Part shown: positions 1 through 11,300 of the stretch, one piece after another
Position numbering within the stretch: position 1 is the stretch's first letter
Layout of the letters: every line of letters begins with the position of its first letter
Source: Acanthamoeba lenticulata
Lineage: Eukaryota > Discosea > Longamoebia > Acanthamoebidae
Direction: 5' to 3'
Length of the DNA stretch: 64,000 bases
Assembly: GCA_002179805.1 (NCBI GenBank)
Contig: NAVB01000377.1
Span: forward strand, 34,310 to 98,309
Translations under genes and position numbers: made by a program
Notes under the pieces: generated by a model
What the model was told of the DNA's origin: nothing
Database searches by the model: none
The model's input: only the letters and a program-made list of their open reading frames with translations

Positions 1-1086
1 CACGAAATAGAGGAACGTGGCCAGGCTGTAACCGTGGAGCTGCACGTCGGACGGCAGCTTGGCCAGCAACTCGCCCTCCTTGCCCTCGGGCACCTTCCAC
101 CTCCACTCGTTCATCTGGTCCACGTAGTCTCGGAACCAGAAGCGAGTGACGAGCGCATAGAAGGAGATGTAGGTGGTCGTGAGGGCCATGGTGCCAATGG
201 CGGTGATGGTGGCGCCGCGGGAGATGATGCCCTTGCGGGCGCCCTCCACGACCTCAGGCGCCGAGATGTGGCCCTTCTGGGTCTCGAGGAAAATGAACTT
301 GTCAAAGAGCTTCCGGACCCTCATGCGGCCCCACCAGATGCCCACGCTGGCGGCAAACAGCGAAGACAGCAGCGGGATCGTCAGCAGCGTCCACGGGTCG
401 CTCATCGAAACGGCCACCGCTGTCGAGGCCAAGGCCAACACCAATCTCCTCCAGCGTGAGTAAGGGCGAGGGTACAGCAAAACGGCCAAGCTGGCGGCTC
501 GTACGCAGCTGGTTCAAGACGAAGTCTTCCTTGTCGCCCGCGGTGGCCCAGATAGCCAGCTTTTGATCTTCGGTCAGCTCGGGCCTGCGTTTGTTCACGG
601 GATGTCAGTTTATCTGCGATGTCTGTGGTCAATTGGATGAAGGATGGACCGTTGCAGCACGTCGCCGGCGCTCAAGGTCACAAAGTCCTTGACCAACCCG
701 GTTAATCCGAAGACGACAAGACCCACCCAGAAGCGAGGCACGCTGGCTCCCATAACCTACACGTGATCACAAAAGTTCGCCGTGAGCTAGAGTTGTTGGC
801 GAGGGCACAGCACAAGTGCGAGGAGACAGAGGAGGGGGGCGGGAACCTGGAAGTTGAGGACGGACTCTTGGAACGCGTAGTAGGATTCTGAGAGGGTCTC
901 AACATTGTGGACGAGGGGTTCCTCGGCGCTCGGCGGCGGTTCGGCGGCTGGGTTGGGGCTCTGCTGGGCGCTGAAGTTGCGTCGCGGCGTGCGTGCCAAC
1001 CGTCCTGCGCACAAGGCGCCTCGACTCCAGGCAGTATTGGTCTGTACTGATCGCAGAGTGCCAGTGCGCCAGCTGAGCAGACACAT
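1..1086 (-). CDS. Mitochondrial-type membrane protein, partial (3' end outside window)
   Basis: I do not recognise the family. The model starts at the ATG at 1086 and reads off the left edge, so the C-terminus is missing. The first 45 or so residues are rich in Arg, Ser and Ala, lack acidic residues and include RRNFSAQ, which fits a mitochondrial presequence. About four exons can be joined. The second begins near 757 with MGASVPRFW and carries a hydrophobic stretch (VGLVVFGLTGLV). A later exon has SDPWTLLTIPLLSSLFAASV and another hydrophobic segment near GTMALTTTYISFYALV. This suggests at least three membrane spans, probably in a mitochondrial membrane (inference). Introns of 50-90 bases have GT-AG ends and keep the frame. 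Function unknown. Confidence 0.6.
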
Positions 1087-1570
1087 TCTGAATGAGGCGA
1101 TCTACAATAAGCAAATGAGGGAATTTAAAGGTGAGATGGGGCTTGCGTGTACACGCCAAGTGAAGAGGGTCGTGGCGCTACAAGGCGGCTGCTGAGCGTC
1201 GCAGCGCGTGGAGCCAACGAGGTGGCCACAAAGTTTGTTTTGGACATAGGTCCCGCAATACCTGCCCAGCGCCTCATAGTTTAATAATGTTCCGCTTTCG
1301 TGCGCTGTCCAATCAATCAATCTTTGATCAGTTGCTGCGTCGCCACAGGTTTTATCTAGGCGTGGTGATGTAGAGGAAATGTCGCATTTATTTGCAAGAG
1401 TCCCCTCAAACACCGATCCAACCAACTCACGACACAGGCGACCATGCCTCTGCAGCGATGGTTGTGCATAAGCGTGTGTGTGCAATCCTTTTTGTGTACA
1501 TTTGACGAAGAACGCTGCGCCCACAATCGTGAACGCGTTCGTGTCCTCTCTCTCTCTCTCTGTCAGCTCT
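1087..1570. other. Intergenic region between two minus-strand genes
   Basis: This stretch of 484 bases holds the presumed promoter of the membrane-protein gene to its left and the 3' flank of the ACT-domain gene to its right. It has a short (CT)n run at about 1547-1561. A minus-strand open frame of 163 codons crosses it, but it has no recognisable domain and runs into the next gene. I see no RNA gene. Confidence 0.5.
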
Positions 1571-2108
1571 TTACAAATGCGTTTTCTTTTCATCTTCGTA
1601 GTCGACCTCGTGCCCGTGCTCTCTGAGGGTGCGGGCAGCCCGGTCGAGCATGTTGGCCTTCACCAGGCAGTAGTCCGTGTTGTAGGTAGACACGGCAAAG
1701 ATGCTCACTCCGGACCGAGCCAAGGGCACCGCTAGAGAGGCAAGGATGCCCACCAGCTCGAAGTCCAACGGGCCGGCCACCTTCAGTGCTCGCCACCCGC
1801 CCTCCACTTTCCCTTCTCTGTTTGCGTCGACGCGAAATGTGTCAGCAACGCCAGCCAAGAAGAGCAATTCAAGAGGAAGGAACTTGTTGGGCGACTTGGT
1901 ACCCGAAATCTTTGGGAATGGAAGATTGATTGACGACGAGCGAGAGCTCTTCCTTGGTGTACGTGATAGTGAGGAAAGATTTGTCTCCCTTGAGCACCCA
2001 CTCTGGCACTGAAGCGTTTTGAGGCAACTGCACCACAGCCAGGTCGTTGGCGGCAACGACCAGCTTCAGGCTGCGTTGAGGCACTGCGGCGGACGAAGCG
2101 TGCAACAT
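1571..2108 (-). CDS. ACT-domain protein (small-ligand-binding)
   Basis: Two exons encode a short protein of the ACT-domain family that is usually about 130-150 residues. The N-terminal half contains LAVVQLPQNASVPEW and a beta strand FLTITYTKEELSLV. The C-terminal half has the hallmark segment DFELVGILASLAVPLARSGV followed by SIFAVSTYNTDYCLVK, typical of the tandem ACT proteins common in bacteria. ACT domains bind amino acids or similar small effectors; no enzyme domain is attached here, so a stand-alone sensor or regulator is likely (inference). The intron joins GG to A and keeps the frame. The ATG at 2108 was chosen because the conserved region starts about 10 residues later, although the frame is open up to 2351. 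Confidence 0.75.
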
Positions 2109-2539
2109 TGTTTCTCTCAAGAAGTTCGACAGGCGGTGTTGGTAGCGCAAACAATGAGTGTCTTTCGAGGTTTGTTGTTGTTGGCTCTTCAGTGTGACTA
2201 ACAACTGGAGGAAAGAGCTCTTGAACTCGCGCGCCATTAATGAGCCCCGGCGAAGTGGACGATAATTCCAACAAAAAGCAGGTTGAGCAAGCGACAAGCG
2301 GGAGCGGCCGCAAAGTCCTGTTGGTAGTCCAGCAGACCAGCCAGTGACCATAAAGTCCGTGGCGCTCTACCGGTACACTCAACGGTTCTCTGGGGTGCTC
2401 CCAACACAGGGAATGTGGAGGAAAGCCAGATTTCACGCAACATAGTAAACGAACAAAACAACATAGCCCACTCGTCCTGGGCGACACCAAGGGAGACATG
2501 CTCACGAGGATAATAAACATGAGCGTCAGAGTGGATTGA
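2109..2539. other. Intergenic region between ACT-domain gene and phosphatase gene
   Basis: About 430 bases lie between two minus-strand genes. The first 240 bases stay open in frame with the ACT-domain protein and contain another in-frame ATG, so a longer N-terminus is possible. The remainder should hold its promoter and the 3' untranslated region of the phosphatase gene. Nothing else is seen. Confidence 0.45.
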
Positions 2540-3355
2540 TCAAGCATCAGGCTGAACAGGAGACGACCCAGCAGAGCTGAAGTCAGCATTGAGAACAAAG
2601 CTATTCTGGTTGTCGCGCTCGCAGGTGCCGGGGCGGGCCTGTTTGACCCGCTCGATGGCCTCGTCGCCAGGCAAACCCAGTCCCTTCAGTGCCGCTGCGG
2701 TCACAAGACCTGAAGTGTAGTGCGCCATGGACAGGTTGAGCCAACCAAACACCAACTCAACAACGAAACAAGAGCAGTACCAGTCCGAGCCATGCCCGCC
2801 TTGCAGTGCACCACCACGTTGCTTCCGTTCTCTAAGTAGTGTTTCATCCTTTGCACAAGGTCTTGAAGTGCCGCCAGATTTGGTGTTGTTCCATCTGGAT
2901 GAGAGTAGGGTCAGTGTGCATGAATGAAAAGAGGTAGCTTTCACAAACTTGGGGCACGGACCAGCAATTGGGAAATGGAGCACATCTACTCCGTTCTGCT
3001 GGCACACTTCAAACAGGTTGTCAATGTGGAGAGACTTGTATTCATGGTCTTCAAGCAAAGACACCAACACATCAGTGCTGTGAAAGCTCTTCAATGCCCT
3101 GTGTAAGAATGTGCTATTTGTCATCACACCAAGTAGCATGAGAACAAGCTTGGACATACTTTACGTCAGTGACAAGATCCCGTTTCTCAACGCCAGCAGC
3201 AGTTTCTTGTTGCTTTCCTGGAGCAAAAGTCATTCCTGCAGATTGCCACTCCAATAAGAACTTCACTTGTCTTCCTACTGAACATGCCACTTACCCAGCT
3301 TGCCCTTGGTGGGCATATCAGCAACAAAATCAATGTTGAACGGAGTGGAAGCCAT
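2540..3355 (-). CDS. Dual-specificity protein phosphatase (CDKN3/KAP-like)
   Basis: The model begins at the ATG at 3355 (MASTPFNIDF) and uses several short introns. The phosphatase signature reads NVVVHCKAGMARTG near 2785-2830, giving the catalytic Cys and Arg of the C-x5-R loop. Upstream is VDVLHFPIAG, which resembles the region that carries the general acid loop in CDKN3-type phosphatases. Downstream is IERVKQARPGTCE followed by QNSFV, the usual C-terminal motif of this compact family. It should dephosphorylate phospho-Thr, Ser or Tyr in cytosolic proteins; a cyclin-dependent kinase target is only suggested by family likeness. The upstream intergenic region contains the 5S gene, transcribed the other way. 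Confidence 0.75.
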
Positions 3356-3604
3356 CGCCTGTGGTGTAGCAGGTTTTTAAAAAAGAAGGCCTCACCGGTG
3401 ACGCTCCTTGTTCTTCATTCTTCACCATTCACGAAACCAAGCCTTTGAAAAAGGTGATGATGTTTCTTCCCTCTTTGTGGGATGGTCGCTACTGAAAATG
3501 CACTTGGCCCGATTGGATGGCTTAATTGAAAGGCCAGTGTCCAAGGACTAGCCCAAGAAATAGACTAGACCAGAACCTCGGCAAAGCTGGCGTCAATAAT
3601 CGAT

Positions 3605-3734
3605 GGATACGGCCATACTGCGCAGAAAGCACCGCTTCCCATCCGAACAGCGAAGTTAAGCTGCGCCAGGCGGATCAGCAGCGGTGTTAGTACTGGGGTG
3701 GGCGACCACCCGGGAATCCACTGTGCAGCATCCT
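3605..3734 (+). rRNA. 5S rRNA gene, variant or pseudogene copy with 11-base insertion
   Basis: The sequence starts GGATACGGCCATACTGCGC and runs through the conserved GAAGTTAAGC and the 3' part with GGGTGGGCGACCACCCGGG. It is followed by TTTTT at about 3737-3741, a Pol III terminator. It closely resembles the Acanthamoeba 5S as I remember it (about 119 bases), but is 130 bases long. The excess is explained by 11 bases, ATCAGCAGCGG, at about 3674-3684 after GCCAGGCGG. The 3' strand of helix I (GCAGCATCC) no longer pairs fully with GGATACGGC: two positions mismatch. It may be a degenerate copy. Box A (AAGTTAAGC) looks intact, but spacing to the downstream internal promoter element is changed. 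Confidence 0.8.
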
Positions 3735-3863
3735 CCTTTTTGCCTCTGCGCTGGTGTATTCTCTCGTTGCGCCCGTGCCTTCTTTCGTCTGTTACTTTTA
3801 ATTATTAATTTTCCTTTCATAAAAAGAAGCAAAACACCACCGGTAACGAAACACAAAAAATCA

Positions 3864-5179
3864 ATGAACAAGGAGGGAGAACAGCAGCAACAGGTGATCT
3901 TCACGCCCCACGGCTTTACGTCGCGAACCACGCGGTCTGAGGTGTCACTGGCCACCTCCGATGTCGCGAATGGCGCTGTGTTTTTCTTCCACTGCGGCAC
4001 GCGGCGATCGCTCTCTCATGTGCACCAAGCGGCCCTTGGATTGGGCCAATTTGGAATGGGTAAGGTCGATGAGCGACGTAAGACTTTCCTCAAGAACCAT
4101 CTGATGGAGGAGGCTCGCTGGGTGGTTATGGGCTCGACCGCGGAGGAAGTTAATGGCTCACCGCCTTCCGCGGCCGCAATCAAATCGCATCCTACCTACG
4201 CTCAGTTTTCGATCCACGTTTACTTTGACAAGCTGCTAGACGAGTCCAACGGCAAGGCCTGGGCCATCATGGTCCGCGCCCTCGAGCGCGACTTTGCGCC
4301 GCCGGCTGGCAAGAAGGGCGGCAAGAAGGTCTTTGTCTACACCTCGCCTGCCAAGGTGCCCAAGGCCCCGCAGGCGGCCCACTGGCTGCTCTTCGACGGC
4401 ACCAGCGCCCCCACACGCGAGGGCGAGCACGGCCGGCTCGTGGCAGCCGACCCGGCCTCCCGCCCCGAGGTGGAGCCCTACTACTCGCTGGCCTGCTACG
4501 TTGACGTGGCGGCCCTCGTGTCCATGGCCCGCGAGGCCGCGGGCGTCGGCCCGAGCCCGAAGCGCGCACAGGCCGGGCAGCAGGTGAGGCTCTTCGAGGA
4601 CGGCTGGCTCACGGACAACCTCCAGAGCCACCTCAACATCGGCGACCTCACGCAGGCCGTCGAGCAGATCGCGCACTCGCCCCACGGCGACGAGCTCTTT
4701 GAGGAGATTCACGGCCGTGAGTCCCTCCTGAACCACCTGGCCCACTGGGACGGCTTCGAGGCGGACGCCATCTACTCCCAGGGCCATGTGCGCGCTCCTC
4801 TCCCCTCCCCCCTTTCCCCCATTGACTTCCACTCTGGGGACAGCAATGCGATCACGACCACGGAGACGGCGGGCACGAGCACCACCACGGCGGCGGCCAC
4901 GTCCACGGCCAAAAGCCCACGCGGACGCCCAAGCAGATGGTCCTGTGGTCGTGGCTCAGCGCCGGCAAGCAGAGGCAGCAACAGCAGCAGCAGCAGCCCG
5001 GCGGGCAGCAGCCGCAGGGCGGCGAGGCAGCCAAGGCCAAGAAGAAGCGAAAGAAGCGCAACAAGAACAAGGCCGCCAAGGCCAGCGCCGGTGCTGCTGA
5101 CGCCGCAGCTGCCCCGGCGCAGGAGACCGAGGAGGAGGCCAAGGAGAAGGCCGCCGCGCCCGCAGAGGCACAGCAGTGA
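3864..5179 (+). CDS. Unrecognised protein with His/Gly-rich, poly-Gln and Lys/Ala-rich tail
   Basis: I do not recognise this gene. The ATG at 3864 opens a frame of about 308 codons. One intron (about 4788-4841, ending GGGGACAG) joins it to a second exon that ends with TGA at 5177-5179. The first exon is globular: it contains a KWAIMVRALERDF-like helix region and a weak repeat of charged helices, without a catalytic motif I can name. Exon 2 starts with alternating His, Asp and Gly (HDHGDGGHEHHHGGG), then a poly-Gln run near 4975-5000, then a Lys-rich stretch (KAKKKRKKRNKNK) and an Ala/Glu tail. The basic run could be a nuclear or nucleolar signal or bind RNA (inference). The gene converges on the RalGAP gene, ending 145 bases away. 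Confidence 0.6.
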
Positions 5180-5323
5180 GAGCCGAGCATGGCAGGGAGT
5201 TTTTCTCAATTCTTTTATTTATTTATTTTTATTTCCTGGTGCTGTGGCGCGAAGGGGCGAGCGCGAGAAGGACAAACACACAAGACAACAAAAACTCTCG
5301 TCTCTTTGGCGCTCGACAGTCGA

Positions 5324-8300
5324 TCAGTTGGCCGACGACGCGTCGCCGACTTGGGCCACGGTCAGGCTGGCCTGCATCTTGGCCGTGGCTGGTGGGGCAC
5401 ACGTGCGCGTGGGTGAGGCTCTCGGCAACATGAACACATACGGAGGATGAGGAAAGGGTACCGGCGGCGAGAGACTGCGGGTTGTCGTCGACGCGGAAGA
5501 AGGTGCTAAAGTAGTCGTCGAAGGAGCGCTCGGCCTTGTAGCGCTCGTACATCTCGCGGATGAGGCCGGCGCGGAAGGGGAAGGGCCTCTTGTTCTCCTT
5601 CTTGAGCGATCGCACGGCCCGGTTGGCGTTGATGGCCGTGAGGCGGGCGAGCGGGCCGAGCATGGCCTTGTCGACGATCATGCCGTCCTGGAGGGGCCCA
5701 AAGTTGAGGTCCTGCTGCTTCTTGGAGATCTGGATGCGGTAGAGGCCGTTGGCCATCGGGGAGATGATGATGTGCACGTCGTTGAACTGGGACGTGATGG
5801 TCTGCGGGTCGTAGTCGCGCTTGTTCTCGGTCCACACGATGTGCACGGCGTCGTTGCCCACGTGGCGCTTCTTGTGGATCTGCTGCGGGTCGCCCTCCTT
5901 GGTGGGCATGCGCGTCACGTCGTGGAAGATGGCCTCCACCATGGCCGACGACCAGTAGGGCGCCGTCTCGCCCGTCGAGCCGGCCCACCGGTCGAGTCCG
6001 CCCAGGAAGCCCCGGTGGGTCTTGAGGTCCACCGTCCAGCCGAGGCTCTGCACAAAGTCGGCGTAGTCCTTGGACTTGGCGTCGTTCTTGAGGATCTCGT
6101 GCTGCGTGTGCTGCCCGTCCCGCACGTAGATCAGCCCCACCTTGGCCACCTCGCGCGCGTTGACCTTGTCCAGCTCCTTCAGGCTCCGCTGCATCCGCTT
6201 GTTGTTCTCCAGGAAGCAGAACTTGAGCCGGTTCTCGTCCGTCAGGAAGCCCATGTGGCTCAGCAGCAGCCGCGTGTGGTGGTACTTGGTCGCCGTCACC
6301 GGCCGCGTCGGCAGCGACGGCAGCGCCGGCGTCACCGGCGAGGGCGCCGCCAGGAGCTGCTCCAGCTGCTCCCGCTGCTCCCCGACCGCCACCATCATCG
6401 CCTGCAGGTCCTCCGCGTAGGCCGGGTTCGGCACGATCGGCTCGTTGAACTTCATCCGCTGCGAGAAGCGCTTGTTGGCCTCTGGGTTTCGTGGGCTCGG
6501 CGTCACCAGGTCGGCCTCGTTGTCGGCCAAGCTGCGCCCCACCACCAGAGAGACGATCGTCATCATCATCATCATCATCGTCATCATCATCATCTTGTAA
6601 AGGGAAGGGGACGTTGTTGGCGTACAAGTGAAGGAGCTCGTTGAGGGGGTCGACGTGGAAGCCCTTGCAGGCCTCGAACGTGGGGATCACGTCCTCCGAT
6701 CGCTTGAAGTCGCTGCGGTGGAGGTCCGTCACAACACGCGCGCGCGTGTTTACGGCAAGGTGAGCCGTCGATCGTTGATGCTGGGAAGGGCGGGAAGGGA
6801 GCGCTTCTTTGCAGGTCGTCGACGTACCTCTTGAGGACGACCTCGCTGGAGCGGGCGGGGAGGAGGTTGGGCACGATGGTCGAGGGCGGCACCTGCGGCT
6901 CCTTGGACTTGAAGAGGTCGTAGCTCAGGTCAAAGTCCCACACGTACTTGCCCGTGCAGTCCCGCACGATCATCCGCACCAGGCGCTCTGCGTTCCAAAA
7001 AAGAAATTCATAATAAATAAAAATAAATAATACCACATAACAAAATATAAAATATAAAATAATATTTTAAAAAAAGGAGGGGCGTAGAGAACCATTGTCG
7101 TCGACAAACTCTTCAAAGGAAAAGAGCGCGAGCGAGTTGTAGACAAAGTAGAGGCCGCCGTCGTCCTCTTCCTCCTGCTCGACCTTCTTGATCACCGCCG
7201 ACGAGGACGGGCCCAGGATCTCCTCCAAGCTCTCTGCGCATCGCCACCATCACCATCATCAACAGGTCAGCAACAAGCTTGATGAGGGCACGAGAGAAGG
7301 CGAGGGAGAGGAAGAGAAGAGGCGGACCTCTGGAGATGATTTGTTCGCAACCGGCGATGGTGGGGAAGTTGGCGAAGAAGTTGAGCATGGTGAGGAGGAA
7401 CACCTCGGCCGACTCGCGGACGAGGTCGGACTTGTGGGCCGGCTGGTTCTTGAGGGTCTCGAAGATGCCCTCCAGGTTGAGCGACTTGTTCTCCGCGCCA
7501 CTGCCGCCGCCGCCGGTGCTGGGATGGACCGAGTCGCGGTCGCCGGTGTTGACGATCTTGCCCTTCTCGCGCTTGACCGACGACCCGCCCTTGAGCGGCG
7601 TCGTCGCTGCCGTCGACGCAAAGCTCGACGAGTGCGACGCCAGCGCCGCCAGCGGATTGGCCAGTTGGATCTGAGCTCGCGACGGACGACGCGCACGCCA
7701 CGTCAGCTTGACGTCACCCGTGCGGGAGGGGAGGAAGGGCGAGACGGCGCACCTCGTCGCCCAAAAGACCAAACTCGAGGGCGCGGAAGACCTTGTGGAC
7801 GACGTTGGGCGGCAGCTCGAGCACCGGCGAGTGGCCGATGGCCATCAGCCCGTCGAGCAGCGTGTAGAAGTGCGCCGCCGTCGGACCCTCTGTCGTGTGT
7901 GTGTACGTGTGGTCCTGCGGGTCAGTGCCACTTCAGGCGAGGCAAGGCGGGCGCGGGCGGCGGACCCTTCTCGTCGAGCGGCTTGTGGGTGGCCTTGACG
8001 GCGCTGATGGCGATGATGATGTCGTCGCTGAGCGTCTCGATGATGTACGACACCAGGGCCTGGTGTACGCCCGCATGTGAGCACGGAGGCGCGCGGGAGC
8101 TCAAAACAACACAAGGAGGAGATCTGTACGGGGTCGACGGCCGCGATGCGCTCAAACATGTCTGACGAGGCGATGAGGGACGACAGGGACTCGAGGGCTG
8201 TGCGGGCCACGACGTCGAGCGGCGAGCAGCAGCTCCCGACCAGCGCCTTGAGGTACTCGGTCAGCCGTTCCTTCCTGCAGGACGGGAAGAGAAGCTCTGC

Positions 8301-11300
8301 TGGTCAGAAACAGCAGTAGGAATTCATGGAATGCGTGCATGCGTGCGAGGAGACGTACTGGGGGTTGTTGAGGAGGTCGGCGTAGATGAACACGCCGAGG
8401 CCCCACAGCGCGAGCGCCTTGTTGGCGGGCGAGATGCTCGGGTAGTTGATCGCCGCCACAAAGATCGAGCCCAGCTGCGCGTGCATCTGCGGCCCCGCGA
8501 AGGACACGCCCGTGAGCCGAGCGCTCTGTTGGAGGCCGAAAAAAGGAGATGAGGGCGGGGAAGGCGGGCCAAACCTCGGCGGCGGACATGGCGGGCAGGT
8601 CGAGCTGCTCAAAGTGGGTCGGGTAACAGACGAGCGAGAGGAGGATGAGCAACGACCGGTTCTGCACGTCGTCCGGCGTCGCGTTCTTCTGGTTCGGCCG
8701 CCACTGTTTGGTACAAACGCGCATCTTCGTTTAGTGGAGGACGAGCATGAAGATGAAGATGGTGACGTACGAGCTTCTCGATCTCGCGCAAAAAGTCGGG
8801 GATGAGGACGGCCACGCCAGGCAGAGGAAGGGAGAAGAGTTGTGTACAATTGCGGATCACCACCCACACGCCCGACGTGTGCGAGCCCAGAGCCTGACCA
8901 TCGCCATCATCATCGTCATTATCATCATCATCATCATCACGCCCGCCAAAGTGGCATCAGCCAAGTGGCAAGGTTCGCACACTTGGGATGGGGAGGAAGA
9001 GAAGGAAGGCGCACCAGGTGGATGGCGCGGTAAAAGTGGGTGATGAGGTCGATGTGCGGGGGCTTGTAGGTCTTGCGCGTAAACAGTTTACAGAGAGTCG
9101 AGTAGGCCGCGGTCTGGCCGCGGTTGCGCTTCCTGCCATCAACACCACAAGATTGCCGTCAATTGCGGGCAAGTCCACAAGAGAGAGGGCTCGAGTGCCC
9201 ACGTACTCGCCGACGGCGGTGGCCTCGAGGATCCACGGAAGGAAGATACGCTGGATGGGGATCGGCGGGTCGGCCGTGATGTCCAGCCGGTCCTCGGCCT
9301 CGCACAGGAGGTCCACCACCTGGCTGATGCATCCGATGGCGCTTGTGAAGTTGGGCGGGTCCATGATGTTACACACGTTGCCCAGGATGTCTGCGCTTCC
9401 AGCCCCCAAGCCCATCATCATCATCAACAACACCATCTCCAACATCACCAACAGCAACATCACCAACAACATGAGCGAGATCGGGCCGCGTACGGAGGAT
9501 GATGTCCCACATGGCCTGGATGCGGGCCTGGTTCCAGGCCATGGAGGTGAGTCGCACGTCGCGGGCCCGGACCGGGATCGCCGCGAGCGAGGTGGACGAG
9601 CTCGAGGTCAAGGGCACCGACGGCGACGACGACGAGGTCGACGACAGCTTCTTCTTGTCGTCGGCGCCCTCGGGCTCCTTCTCCTTGTTGTTGTCCTCTG
9701 CGCTGGCCGTGGTCGGGGAGCCCTCGGCCTCGGAGGCGACGACGTTGCCCTTCTTGTTCTTCTTGGGCTCGGGCACGACGGGCTTGGGGTAGGTGTGCTC
9801 GATGAGGATGTAGGTCAGTTGGAGGACCTTCTCCTCCCACTGGGTGAGGGTGGCCTTCCAGTTGGTGAGCGTGGTCAGCTTGGCCCGGAAGTCCTGCCAC
9901 ATGGGCTCGGTCGTCACCTCGGACCGGATCCACACGAGGAACAGCGACTGGAGCATGGTGTCGGCCACGTTGTTGGTCGGGGCCACCGAGTCCAGCGCAA
10001 AGGGCGACGTCGAGCTCAGGAGCTTGTGCGTCGTGTCCAGCATGGTCTGCTGCAGGAAGGCCCACGTGTCCGGCAGGAGGAACCGCGCCAGCTCGAGCGG
10101 GAAGGCGACGTAGATGTTGAGCAGCTCCTTGATCAGGAACGCGTGGCGCTCAAACTGCTCGATGGTCTTGGACGAAATGAAGAAGATGTGCGACAGGTTG
10201 TCGATGAACTTCTTCCAGTACTGCTGCCGCCACTCCTCCGAGACCTTGATCTTGACCGGCGAGACAGACTGCAGGTGGCGGTCCACGTCATGCTGACGTC
10301 AGCAACGAAGGAAGTCGACAACAAAACGAAAGGAGGAAGCGCACGAGAAGGGTGTTCTTGAAGATGTCCATGGACTGCTTGATGATGACGTGGTGCGAGA
10401 TGGGCAGGCAGCACGCCTGGCGCGAGATCTCCATCATGAGCGGACCGTTGGTGTTGTTCCAGATGATGGGGTTGAGCGCCGGATCGTCGGTCCAATGCGC
10501 GATCTGCTCGTTGAGCGCGGCGAGGAGCTCGGGCGGACAACCCTCCTCGAACCGTTTCACTGTAAAATCCAAGAAAAAAAAATAATTAGTTCAATTGTTC
10601 GTTCTCATAATAAATCAAAATAAAATAATAAGATAAACTCAAGCGGATAAAGAGGCGGAGACCGACCTTCGATGCGATCGATGATCCCGAGCTCGAGGGA
10701 GAGCTTGGGGAAGAAGAGGCAGAAGTAGCTCTGCTTCCACAGCTCGAGCCAGAAGTCGAACCGACCAACTCTGCGTGTTTGTTGTGCAAGTCAGGCTCAG
10801 CCACCAATAATTCAAATAAATATAAATAAACAAATAAATAAGCAGACTATAGAGCGGACCGTTCGGGTCGCGAGATAAAGTCAAAGTAGAACTTGGTGAG
10901 CTCGACGGCGTCGCTGCGGGTTGGGCTCTGGAGGCCCGGCGCGAGGCAGGCCATCTCCGGTGACGAGGCAAAGGCCGGGTCGGCCCGCTTGCGCTTCTCG
11001 TCCTTGTCCCTTTCCGAGCTCCGGACCTCGCGGTCCTTGTCCTCCTCGGGCCGCAGGAAGGGCTCGTAGATGATCGTCGTCGCAAACTTGCCCACCTTGC
11101 AACCCGCCACACCAAACCGATGACGTGAGCACGACGTCCTCGTCATCTTCGTCATCAACATCGTGCGCCTCTGGGGTGCAGTGGTACCAGCTCCTCCATC
11201 TGGTCGCCGAGCACCTCCATGAAGGTGAGCAGCAGGTCCAGGCCGTCCTTTCGCACGCACTGCTTGTTGTGCTCGTTCAAGCAGCTGTCCATCACCCGGC

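Noticed and set aside
1102..1593. Minus-strand open frame of 163 codons
   Set aside because: No domain, odd composition, and it runs into the 3' end of the ACT-domain gene; it looks like a chance frame in intergenic sequence.
6557..6597. Poly-Asp run in RalGAP
   Set aside because: Reading through gives a frame that does not match the conserved RalGAP sequence downstream; splicing it out does.
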